From Deltaproteobacteria bacterium (GTDB lineage Bacteria > Desulfobacterota > Desulfarculia > Adiutricales > Adiutricaceae): a stretch of 7,446 nt of DNA. Below, piece after piece: positions 1 through 5,978 of this stretch (position 1 is the stretch's first letter; every line of letters starts with the position of its first letter). The stretch is taken from contig JAITLH010000436.1 of assembly GCA_031277995.1 (NCBI GenBank), positions 1 to 7,446 of the forward strand, written 5' to 3'. The position numbers and the translations under genes were made by a program. Under the pieces are notes generated by a model. It worked only from the letters and a program-made list of their open reading frames with translations, ran no database searches and was not told the origin of the DNA.

Positions 1-1
1 C

Positions 2-346
2 TTGTTGTATTACCGGGGCGTCAACGTGGCCTCGGTCGATGACAAGCGGGTTTTGGAGCTCGAATTAAGCGGCCGCCTTCACGTTTTGGCTTCCATAGCC
101 GGAAACGCCCCGTATCTGGGGCTTTTGGGGACGGTGTTGGGAATCATGCTGACTTTCTATCGCATGGGCTTGGACGCCTCCTTGGATACCGGCAAGATCA
201 TGATCGGCCTGGCCTTGGCCCTCAAGGCCACGGCCGCCGGTCTCGTCGTCGCCTTGGTCACGGTGACGCTTTACAATTACCTGCTTCGCCGGGTTAGGGT
301 GTTGACGCTAAGGTGGGAGATCGAGCATGGAAGACAAACCGATTGA
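2..346 (+). CDS. exbB: ExbB/TolQ-family proton channel subunit, 3' part only
   Basis: This is the C-terminal 114 residues of an inner-membrane ExbB-type protein; the frame is open to the left edge, so the true start lies outside the window. With ExbD it forms the proton-driven motor that energises TonB. The family hallmark APYLGLLGTVLGIMLTFYRM is visible at about residues 36-55, followed by a second membrane segment with the usual ALALKATAAGLVVALVTVTLYNYL pattern (abbreviated as ALKATAAGL...LYNYL, about residues 71-94) and a short basic cytoplasmic tail. The spacing of the two segments matches the last two helices of ExbB/TolQ. Its end overlaps the next gene by 20 nt, so the two are almost certainly co-translated. 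ExbB rather than TolQ or MotA is inferred from the adjoining exbD and tonB. Confidence 0.9.
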   Translation: MLYYRGVNVASVDDKRVLELELSGRLHVLASIAGNAPYLGLLGTVLGIMLTFYRMGLDASLDTGKIMIGLALALKATAAGLVVALVTVTLYNYLLRRVRVLTLRWEIEHGRQTD

Positions 347-734
347 CGGCTTGAACATGATCCCTTTCATAGACATCATGTTGGTGCTTTTGACCATAGT
401 GCTGACCACCTCAAGTTTTATCGCCCAAGGCCGCATCCCCATACGCCTGCCCCAGGCCGCCCCCGACGAGGAACCGGACATGGCCATGGTCCAAATAATA
501 GAGATAGACAGTCAGGGCAATGTCTTTCACGATGGGGGAGAGGTGAGCGTTGAGGCTTTGAAGGGGCGCCTTTCGGGCCTTGGTAAGGACACGGCTTTCG
601 TGATTCGGGCCGACAAGGCCGTCAGGTTGCAGCGTTTCGTTGACGTGGCCGACGCCCTAAGGCAGCTTAACTTCACCCGCGTGGCCGTAAGGACCGATAC
701 CTTGGCGCGGCCTAAGGGGGATGACGAACCATGA
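327..734 (+). CDS. exbD: ExbD/TolR-family biopolymer transport protein
   Basis: A 135-residue protein, the normal size for ExbD. One N-terminal membrane helix (about residues 11-34) carries the motif NMIPFIDIMLVLL, in which Asp16 corresponds to the essential proton-carrying aspartate of ExbD/TolR. The rest is a periplasmic domain ending with the usual pattern VIRADKAVRLQRFVDVADAL. It partners ExbB and TonB in the inner membrane. The start at 327 is supported by a strong Shine-Dalgarno (AGGTGGGAGA, 311-320) lying inside the end of exbB. The stop TGA (732-734) overlaps an ATG at 731 as ATGA. The last 17 codons (681-734) are the parent copy of a 71-bp tandem repeat that continues toward tonB, so the extreme C-terminus may be a recently reshaped tail. 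Identification is firm. Confidence 0.95.
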   Translation: MEDKPIDGLNMIPFIDIMLVLLTIVLTTSSFIAQGRIPIRLPQAAPDEEPDMAMVQIIEIDSQGNVFHDGGEVSVEALKGRLSGLGKDTAFVIRADKAVRLQRFVDVADALRQLNFTRVAVRTDTLARPKGDDEP

Positions 735-884
735 CCGCCTACGGACCCAGCGTGGGCGTAAGAAGCGAGCCTGCGGCGCGGCCTAAGGGGGGTGACGAAC
801 CATGACCAGCTACGGACCCCGCGCGGCCGTAAGGAGCGAGCCTGCGGCGCGGCCTAAGGGGGGATGACGAACCATGACCAGCTA
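681..884 (+). repeat. 71-bp tandem repeat copying the exbD tail, about 2.9 units
   Basis: Unit starts are at 681, 752 and 823, spaced exactly 71 bp. Aligned landmarks are GCGCGGCCTAAGGGG at 705, 776 and 847, and GACGAACCATGACC ending at 736, 807 and 879; the third unit carries one extra base in its G-run. The first unit is the coding end of exbD. The copies are diverged rather than identical, so this is not an assembly stutter. Because 71 is not a multiple of three, the copies create small ORFs linked by ATGA overlaps: 731-805 (24 codons, its last 17 residues mimicking the ExbD tail VAVR...RPKGDDEP) and 802-867 (21 codons), which in turn overlaps the tonB ATG at 864. Whether the small ORFs are translated is unknown. 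Confidence 0.9.
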
Positions 885-1628
885 TCGATGTTTGGAAAAA
901 TGCCCAAGGGAATAAGCCAAAGCCGGGTGGGCCTTGGGCCGTGTTTACTGGCCTCCCTTTTGTCCCACGCCGCCATCCTAGGCCTTTGGCTGGCCACGGG
1001 CGTTTTGTGGGCGCTATCGGGATCTTCGTCCATGGGGGAGCAAACGCTGCGCTTGGATCTTTACGGCCTGATAAGCGACCGGCAACTTGAGGAGATCGTG
1101 GCCGAGGAGATGCCCGTTGAACCGGAGCCGGAACCGATCGTCGAGCCCGAGCCGGTACCCGTGGCCGAACTTGAGCCCATTCCCGAACCGGTGATAATTC
1201 CCGAGCCGGATCCCATCGTTGAGCCCAAAGAAAAGCCCAAACCCAAGCCCCCAGCGCCTAGGCCTAACCGGGCGCCCAGGCCCCAGAGGGCGCCCCAGGC
1301 CGGGCAAACCGTCCGGGACCGCGAGTCCGAGGCCACCCTCACCCGTCGCTACGTTTCGGAGCTAAGCCGAAAGGTCCGCTCCCGGCTAGTCTATCCCTCC
1401 CAAGCCAAGTCCAAGGGCTTAACGGGCGTGGTCACGGTGAGTTTTATGGTCACGGAAAGCGGCGGCCTTAAGTCCGGTAGCGAATCGGTTCGCTCGGGTA
1501 GCGGTTATCGGGAACTAGACGACGCCGCCTTAAGGGCCGTCCGTTCGGCCGCCCCTTTTCCCAAGCCGCCCAAAGCCATGGGCATTACCTTGTCGATTAA
1601 TTTTAAAGAAACTACGCGAGGGGGGTAA
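864..1628 (+). CDS. tonB: TonB energy-transducing protein
   Basis: A 254-residue TonB. The N-terminal signal anchor (about residues 26-51) contains SLLSH, matching the S-x3-H motif (Ser31, His35) with which TonB contacts ExbB/ExbD. A periplasmic rigid linker follows: Glu-Pro-rich at 84-121, then Lys/Arg-Pro-rich to about 144. The C-terminal TonB domain (about 160-250) has RLVYPSQAKSKGLTG, a GSGYRELDDAALRAV segment and APFPKPP, all typical. It transmits ion-motive force to outer-membrane receptors. The start is uncertain. ATG 864 overlaps the preceding small-ORF stop as ATGA, but the G-run that would serve as Shine-Dalgarno (856-863) abuts it. ATG 888 (residue 9) lies before the anchor and could be the real start by coupling. 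ATG 874 has good spacing from the G-run but leads to a 13-codon ORF in another frame. The family call is firm. Confidence 0.95.
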   Translation: MTNHDQLSMFGKMPKGISQSRVGLGPCLLASLLSHAAILGLWLATGVLWALSGSSSMGEQTLRLDLYGLISDRQLEEIVAEEMPVEPEPEPIVEPEPVPVAELEPIPEPVIIPEPDPIVEPKEKPKPKPPAPRPNRAPRPQRAPQAGQTVRDRESEATLTRRYVSELSRKVRSRLVYPSQAKSKGLTGVVTVSFMVTESGGLKSGSESVRSGSGYRELDDAALRAVRSAAPFPKPPKAMGITLSINFKETTRGG

Positions 1629-1686
1629 CCCCGAACCCCCCATGTAGAAACCTTGGGGGGTGAGCCCCCGGGCGAGCCCCCCAAGG
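1620..1686 (+). terminator. Twin GC hairpins closing the exbB-exbD-tonB operon
   Basis: The first hairpin pairs GGGGGGT (1620-1626) with ACCCCCC (1635-1641) over an 8-nt loop and includes the tonB stop codon. The second pairs CCTTGGGGGG (1651-1660) with CCCCCCAAGG (1677-1686), a perfect 10-bp stem with a 16-nt loop. No T-tract follows directly (ATAAAAACC comes next), so this may be a 3'-end stabilising structure or a weak terminator rather than a classic intrinsic one. Confidence 0.55.
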
Positions 1687-2281
1687 ATAAAAACCCCGGC
1701 TTTGATTTTTAGGCTATTTTCCCGTCCCCTCCAAACCTCCACCCCCCCGCCCGGCGAAACGAATTTCCCGATCTCAGCCCCCTCGAAAAGTGCCCCGCGA
1801 ACGGCCAAAAAGGCACCGCGGTGGCCATCGGCTGCGGGAAAGGCACATTTATGGCTGCCAAAGCGCCCCGGGGCTCCTAGGGGCCTTGGCGGCCGTTTAA
1901 AGCCAGAGGGGAATTTGGGCCATTGGGCGAGGAATAAGGGCCCTGGATTTTTTACTCAAATAAGGGATAAAAAGCGTTATCGATGGCTAGGGATAGCCAG
2001 GATTGAAGAAGATGGGGATGCTTGGAGAGGATTGGGAAGGGAGGATACGTTTAGGCCCAGGGGCCAGCCAAAACGGCCGTCTGGCCCGGCGCCGCCATGG
2101 CCCCTGGGAGGGTGGCGGGGCGGCCAAGAAAATTCTGGGGCCTGGTTAAAAAATAGGTAGCTTATTTGGCCTTAAGTAAAATACAGGGGAGGGGTATTGG
2201 AGTCGGTTGGGCGCGAATCGCCCCATAAAAAAACGAGCGGGCGGTTACGTCGAAAAAACAAGGACTGGGTTTTTACTTAAA
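1687..2281. other. Non-coding GC-rich stretch with a long inverted repeat
   Basis: About 600 bp with no gene I can support. A long open frame on the + strand (1660-2160) translates into Pro/Gly/Arg/Trp-rich low-complexity sequence with no recognisable motif, as expected of GC-rich non-coding DNA. The main structure is a perfect 11-bp inverted repeat, CCCAGGGGCCA (2056-2066) and TGGCCCCTGGG (2098-2108), around a 31-nt loop that is itself rich in GGCC. A smaller hairpin GGGCG-CGAAT-CGCCC lies near 2209-2223. Confidence 0.5.
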
Positions 2282-2512
2282 TCATGGCTGACCTTTAATG
2301 CCGTTTACGGCCGAACCGTATTTGATCTTCGTTATCCACTTGTAGATATCGTTTTTGCTCCAGACTTTTCTCTTAAAAGCCGGGCCCAACGATATCGGTT
2401 TGGGGAATTGCAAATCCTCTTTGACTAACCGATAAACGGTCGTCACGGAAACTCCGATCATCGAAGCCACTTCCCTCGTCCTAATGAGGGTATCTTTTTC
2501 TAATGAACCCAT
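2282..2512 (-). CDS. AlpA-like helix-turn-helix regulator / excisionase-type protein
   Basis: A 76-residue DNA-binding protein of the AlpA / excisionase-like winged-helix class. Residues 9-32 (LIRTREVASMIGVSVTTVYR...) form the helix-turn-helix. FPKPISLGPAFKRKVWSKND (36-55) is the wing followed by the DIYKWI helix, the usual order for AlpA proteins, which are normally 60-80 residues. The frame opens with an ATG at 2524, but the best ribosome binding site (GGAG, minus strand, 2522-2519) lies inside that extension, 6 nt before the ATG at 2512, so 2512 is chosen. Relatives regulate integrase or excision genes of prophages, satellites and integrative elements. No integrase is in this window, so the target is unknown. 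It runs opposite to all neighbouring genes and next to AT-rich DNA, which suggests horizontal transfer. Confidence 0.75.
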   Translation of the reverse strand: MGSLEKDTLIRTREVASMIGVSVTTVYRLVKEDLQFPKPISLGPAFKRKVWSKNDIYKWITKIKYGSAVNGIKGQP

Positions 2513-2518
2513 TTGACG

Positions 2519-2522
2519 CTCC
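2519..2522 (-). promoter_or_regulatory. Ribosome binding site deciding the AlpA-like start
   Basis: GGAG on the minus strand, 6 nt before the ATG at 2512-2510. The upstream ATG (2524) has no purine-rich element in front of it, only CTCCCAGACTTCAT, so it is unlikely to be used. Confidence 0.6.
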
Positions 2523-2524
2523 AT

Positions 2525-2960
2525 ATGAAGTCTGGGAGATTTTTTTTCGTTCTATGACGAGAAAATTAAGTTATGTCACTATAAATTTAATATTTTTGTA
2601 AAAAAAGATTAGACTTATACTGATATAATTTAATATAAAAGCTATACTTAAGGGTTTGACGGGTAATATGGGCAAAGCGTTTTTTGGCAGAATTAGGCTA
2701 TTTTTGAAAAAGGCCAAAAAAATTTTGCCCCCGTCGATTTTTGAGCCCACCATGATGGCTCAGGGATGGCTCAGGCGAGGGGCGTTTTTACGTCAAGGGC
2801 GTCCGCTTCCCGGCCAGAGCGCGCGGTCAGAACCAGCCAGGATAGAGTTAAGACTACCTATTGCGATTGCAAAAATTTGGTCTGGGTCACGATTGAAAAG
2901 AATTGTTTTATTATTCTAATAAGAAACCGCAATAAACGCAACAAAAATTTTTCGTCTCCT
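2525..2960. other. AT-rich island upstream of the AlpA-like gene
   Basis: No gene is supported here. Composition changes sharply: 2560-2660 is dominated by A and T, with runs such as TATAATTTAATATAAAA, and scattered AT-rich DNA continues to about 2960. This contrasts with the GC-rich DNA on both sides. The stretch just upstream of the regulator should hold its promoter, but I could not find a convincing -35/-10 pair. GATGGCTCAGG is repeated directly at 2754-2764 and 2765-2775. The small open frames are hydrophobic or basic translations of AT-rich sequence without motifs. Acquired DNA is the likeliest explanation. Confidence 0.55.
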
Positions 2961-3602
2961 ATCCAAGGGGAGCGGTGTTATCAAACTACCCCGAAAAGGG
3001 AAAGTTTGGGCAATGGTTCGTTGCCCCCGTAGGCCGCGTTTTTGGGCCGCGCCGGCCTTGGTCTGGTTTCGCGGCCAAGGTTAGATGCCAAAAGAGCTCC
3101 CAAATAACGGCAGGATTGGTGGATCGCCGCCCATGGGGCGCGTGGGGAGGGCGGCGAGATTTTTCGGCGATTGAAACTTAAGGGAAAGGGGATTAGTATT
3201 TGGGGATGGGCTTAGGGTTTTAAAAGACGTGATTTTGGGACTTTTTTTGGGGGCTAATTTTAGCCTCGTTGGGTTTGGGATGGCGGGAAGCCAAAACTAG
3301 GGGCCTTAATTTTGGCCATGACTGGGCGCGTTGGAGCTGGCCGCCTTGGTCCATGGCATTGGCCTAAAGCCCGGTTTGGAAAAGTACCCAAACGGCCGGG
3401 GAATGAACCAAGGGCCCCTTATGGGGCCCGTTAGGGAGAGCTCGCCGGGGTAGCGATTGTGTTACAATGGCAGGCGGTGGGTTGGCCCGTCGTTTGGGGG
3501 CGGCCAAAATGGGCCGCCGGCCGCGAGCGGGCCAGTTTGGGCCTGGGTTATTTTTGTCTCAAAAGGCCTTACGAGAGCGGGCCTGGGCAGGGGTGAGTTT
3601 TT
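2961..3602. other. Non-coding G/T-rich stretch with GC hairpins
   Basis: About 640 bp before the cyclase gene without a supportable gene. It holds two perfect hairpins, GGGCCCC-TTAT-GGGGCCC (3412-3429) and GGCGGCC-AAAATG-GGCCGCC (3499-3518), and a smaller GGCTA-ATTT-TAGCC (3252-3265). The + strand has repeated G-runs around 3181-3287. Neither strong hairpin is followed by a T-tract. A TACAAT hexamer at 3463-3468 has no matching -35 at the right distance, so I do not call a promoter for the cyclase. Confidence 0.45.
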
Positions 3603-4277
3603 ATGGACCCTAAGAAAATTAAGCTATTCGACATGAGCTTATCCATCTATCACGGTTGCCCGTCCTACCCAAAGTTGGGAACGCCGGCCGTGACCAGGAC
3701 TTGTTACCGAAACCGGGAGGGTTTTAACGCCGAGCGGCTGGAAATCTGCACCCACGTTTGCACCCACGTCGATACGCCGGAGCACTTTTTCGACGATGCC
3801 GGGGACGGGGTCACCTTGCCCCTGGAGCGGTTTTGGGGCCCGGGGGCCATCTTGGACTTGCGGGGCCGGGTGGTGGCCGATCAGGGCATCGGCTTGGAGC
3901 TGGTTAGGCCCTTTGGCGACATGATTGAGGCGGGCGATTTCGTCCTCATAAATACCGGCTGGAACAAAAAGCGGGGATTTTCGGTCGAATACATGAGGAA
4001 GTGGCCTTGGCTAGACGGAGCGGCCTCGGAATTTTTTCGGGACAAGGGCGTCAAGGCCGTGGGCATTGACAGCATCAGCCTTGGCGGTTACGGCAGCCGG
4101 GAAAAGGCCCAGGTTTGCCACGAGGTCTTATTGGGCGCGGGTATCCTTATCATAGAAGAGGTTTTTTTCCCCGACGAAGTCATGGACGGGAAAAAGCGCC
4201 TGGTCTCGGCTTTTCCCCTAAAGATCGTCAAGGGCTCGGCCTCGCCCATAAGGCTTGTGGCTTACGAAGAAATTTGA
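3603..4277 (+). CDS. Cyclase-family metal hydrolase (kynurenine formamidase-like)
   Basis: A 224-residue protein of the cyclase / kynurenine formamidase superfamily, metal-dependent amide or lactone hydrolases of the cytoplasm. The opening FDMSLSIYHGCPSYP is typical. The metal-binding signature H-x-G-T-H-x-D-x-P-x-H appears as HVCTHVDTPEH (residues 51-61), with Cys53 in place of the usual Gly. The second half shows GDFVLINTGW (111-120), VGIDSISL (153-160) and CHEVLLGAGILIIEEV (172-187), in which His173 and Glu185 sit where the family places its remaining active-site residues. The start has a good Shine-Dalgarno (AGGGGTGAG) just upstream. It lies 56 nt before tilS on the same strand and may be co-transcribed with it. 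Substrate cannot be read from sequence: no tryptophan-degradation genes are nearby, so naming it KynB would be unsafe. Confidence 0.85.
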   Translation: MDPKKIKLFDMSLSIYHGCPSYPKLGTPAVTRTCYRNREGFNAERLEICTHVCTHVDTPEHFFDDAGDGVTLPLERFWGPGAILDLRGRVVADQGIGLELVRPFGDMIEAGDFVLINTGWNKKRGFSVEYMRKWPWLDGAASEFFRDKGVKAVGIDSISLGGYGSREKAQVCHEVLLGAGILIIEEVFFPDEVMDGKKRLVSAFPLKIVKGSASPIRLVAYEEI

Positions 4278-4333
4278 GGCCCGGCCTGGGCGGCCCCGGT
4301 GGGGGCGCCAAGCCGGAGGCGGGCGGGTAGATA

Positions 4334-5389
4334 ATGGTAACTAAGGAAAACGAAAAAACGCCCCTGGAAGGGCGATTTTTTTCGGCCATGGGGGCGCTGT
4401 GCCCGTCGTGGCCGGGGGGGCGCTTTGTGTGCGCTTTTTCCGGGGGCGGCGATTCCACGGCCCTGTTGGGTTTGCTTAGGGGGTTTTTGCCCCCGGAGAG
4501 GCTTTTGGCCGCCCATTTGGACCATGGTTTAAGGGAGAGTTCAGGGCGGGAGGCCATTTTGGCCAAGGCGGTGGCCCAGGGTTTGGGGGTCAGGTGTTTG
4601 GTGGAAAGGATCGAGGTGGAAAGGCTCGCGAGGGAGCGGGGCAAGGGTTTGGAGGAAGCGGCCCGGTTCGCCCGGTACGGGTTTTTAAAAAAAGCCCTGG
4701 AGGATTGGCCCGGGGATTACCTGGTCACGGCCCATCAGGCCGAGGATCAAGCCGAGACGGTCATCATGAAACTGGCCCGGGGGGCCGGTCCCGGGGCCCT
4801 GGTCGGGATTGGGGCCAAGGGGACTTTTGGGGAGGGCCAGGGCGTAAGGGCGCTTAGGCCCTTATTGGGCGAAAGCGCCAAGGGGCTTAGGGAGTACGCG
4901 GCGGCCAAGGGCTTGGGCTTTATCGAAGATCCCTCCAACCTAGACGAGCGCTTTGGCCGAAACCTAGTCAGGAACAAAATCTTGCCGGTATTGGGCCAAT
5001 TAAACGAGGGGTATTTGGCGGCCTTTGGGCGGGCGGCCGAGATCGCCGCGGCCGAGGAGGAGTTTTGGGATGAGCGGCTAAGGGGCTTGGAAGAAAAGCT
5101 GGAACTAAGGGCGGAACGGGGCTGGTTTGGGGTCAGGGCCCAGGGCTTGGCCCAGGTCACCTTGGCCGAAAAAAGAAGGCTTTTGGGGCGCCTTATGCGG
5201 AAAGTTAGGTTGGATAAGCCCGGGGGCGGGGAGGGCGTGTCCTTTTCGGGCGTGGAAGCGGCCTTGGGGTTTTTGGAAAGGCCCGGGGCCGGGGGCGTGG
5301 ATCTGCCCGGGGGCCGCCGGGTTGAAATCAGGGGCCTTTTTATTTATATTGGGCCCAGCTCCAGAAACGAAAGCCGCCCGGCTAGCTAA
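4334..5389 (+). CDS. tilS: tRNA(Ile)-lysidine synthetase
   Basis: A 351-residue cytoplasmic enzyme that uses ATP to attach lysine to C34 of the CAU-anticodon isoleucine tRNA, so that it reads AUA. The N-type ATP pyrophosphatase loop is SGGGDS (36-41), followed by HLDHGLR (61-67), GLEEAARFARYGFL (105-118), TAHQAEDQAET (132-142) and the TilS-specific DPSNLDERFGRNLVRNKILP (199-218). The family's usual HHxDDQAET is HQAEDQAET here, a mild variation. A linker and substrate-binding region fill the rest. The long C-terminal extension of enterobacterial and Bacillus TilS seems absent, so the length is closer to short forms such as that of Aquifex. A GGAGG lies 14 nt before the ATG, rather far; a later ATG at 4388 would still precede the P-loop. 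Gly/Arg-rich codons reflect the genome's composition. Confidence 0.95.
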   Translation: MVTKENEKTPLEGRFFSAMGALCPSWPGGRFVCAFSGGGDSTALLGLLRGFLPPERLLAAHLDHGLRESSGREAILAKAVAQGLGVRCLVERIEVERLARERGKGLEEAARFARYGFLKKALEDWPGDYLVTAHQAEDQAETVIMKLARGAGPGALVGIGAKGTFGEGQGVRALRPLLGESAKGLREYAAAKGLGFIEDPSNLDERFGRNLVRNKILPVLGQLNEGYLAAFGRAAEIAAAEEEFWDERLRGLEEKLELRAERGWFGVRAQGLAQVTLAEKRRLLGRLMRKVRLDKPGGGEGVSFSGVEAALGFLERPGAGGVDLPGGRRVEIRGLFIYIGPSSRNESRPAS

Positions 5390-5417
5390 GGGGCTAAGCC
5401 GGGGGGGCTAGCCCGGG
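5377..5417 (+). terminator. Possible hairpin at the tilS 3' end
   Basis: CCC-GGCTAG (5377-5385) can pair with CTAGCC-C-GGG (5408-5417), nine base pairs with one bulged C, enclosing the tilS stop codon. There is no adjacent T-tract. A separate AT-only hairpin AAATTTT-ACG-AAAATTT (5451-5467) follows 34 nt later. One or both may end tilS transcription before the str promoter at 5492. Confidence 0.3.
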
Positions 5418-5491
5418 CCCGGGCCAGAAGGGCCGACTGGGGGCCTGGGGAAATTTTACGAAAATTTATCATTGGGGCGGGATTTTTTTTC

Positions 5492-5521
5492 TTGACAAAC
5501 GATAAAAAAGAGTGTTATAAA
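5492..5521 (+). promoter_or_regulatory. Sigma70-type promoter of the rpsL-rpsG-fusA operon
   Basis: A perfect -35 box TTGACA (5492-5497) is followed by TATAAA (5516-5521) with an 18-nt spacer, or by TTATAA (5515-5520) with 17 nt. AT-rich DNA upstream (5451-5490, including T8) resembles an UP element, and the spacer is A-rich. It is the best promoter in the window and suits a highly expressed ribosomal operon. Transcription would start near 5528, about 500 nt before rpsL. Confidence 0.8.
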
Positions 5522-5780
5522 GTCTGAATCCGCAAATGCGGTCCCTTTCAAGCATCCGAGTGAACCCGACGCCGGGCCAAATATCAGGCATGTGGGGCGG
5601 ACAGGGCGAAAAACTTGGGGGATCGCGAGCAAAGGTGGCTAAGGTCGAGCCCATGGGCTCGTCCGGTTGACCATCAAGCCTTCACGGGTGTACCCGAACC
5701 AAAGCCATTTTTAATGGCTTTACTTGTCTTGACTTGTGAGACAGGCAGTGAGGTTGGGGTGTTAAGGCCCGGTGAAGGTA

Positions 5781-5860
5781 TTTTTGTCGCCTTTTTTCCG
5801 GAAAACCGGGTTTTTTTGGCTTTTTTTGAAATTTTTTTTCCTCGGGCCGGCTTTTTTTTT
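5781..5860. other. Helically phased T-tracts (predicted curved DNA)
   Basis: Six T-tracts lie at 5781-5785, 5792-5797, 5811-5817, 5821-5827, 5832-5839 and 5852-5860. Their centres are offset by 0, 11.5, 31, 41, 52.5 and 73 bp, close to multiples of 10.5, and an A4 at 5802-5805 fills the turn-2 position. Such phasing is known to produce intrinsic curvature. Confidence 0.6.
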
Positions 5861-5960
5861 CGCGCCGGGAAAACCGGGGGCCAGGTCTGGGAAAAAGGCT
5901 TGGCGACAAGGCCAAGCGCGGCCGATAAGGCCAAACCGGGATTGACGTTTGATGATTGAA

Positions 5961-5978
5961 ACTGGGCTTAAGCCCAGT
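5961..5978. promoter_or_regulatory. Perfect 18-bp palindrome upstream of rpsL
   Basis: ACTGGGCTTAAGCCCAGT is a perfect inverted repeat ending 50 nt before the rpsL start. As DNA it could be a dimer-binding operator. As RNA it folds into a 7-bp stem with a UUAA loop. Its half TGGGCTTAA recurs at 6464-6472 before rpsG. Confidence 0.4.

Noticed and set aside
1660..2160. 166-codon open frame on the + strand after tonB
   Set aside because: The translation is Pro/Gly/Arg/Trp-rich low complexity with no domain, it starts inside the terminator-like hairpin, and GC-rich DNA often leaves such frames open.
2172..2280. 10-bp inverted repeat TTAAGTAAAA / TTTTACTTAA near the AlpA-like stop, as possible element ends
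   Set aside because: Ten matching bases at this distance are expected about once by chance in a window of this size. There are no target duplications or transposase.
2571..2753. 60-codon hydrophobic frame on the - strand, as a small membrane protein
   Set aside because: It is explained by AT-rich composition (Ile/Phe/Leu/Lys codons), and no ribosome binding site or motif is seen.
2656..3032. Overlapping + strand frames with a Cys pair (YCDCKNLVW), considered as a transposase fragment
   Set aside because: No catalytic motif, no terminal repeats and no recognisable homology by eye. A frameshift-tolerant protein search would be needed to revive it.
5590..5670. 26-codon ORF in the str leader, as a leader peptide
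   Set aside because: It has no convincing ribosome binding site, no runs of regulatory codons, and no terminator/antiterminator arranged around it.
5522..5780. Riboswitch or tRNA-like element in the leader
   Set aside because: No core sequence of cobalamin, SAM, TPP, glycine or c-di-GMP riboswitches and no tRNA T-loop could be found by eye.
5792..5817. CCGG-AAAA-CCGG followed by T7, as an intrinsic terminator in the rpsL leader
   Set aside because: The stem is only 4 bp. A terminator here would block an essential operon unless regulated, and the T-run belongs to a wider phased series.
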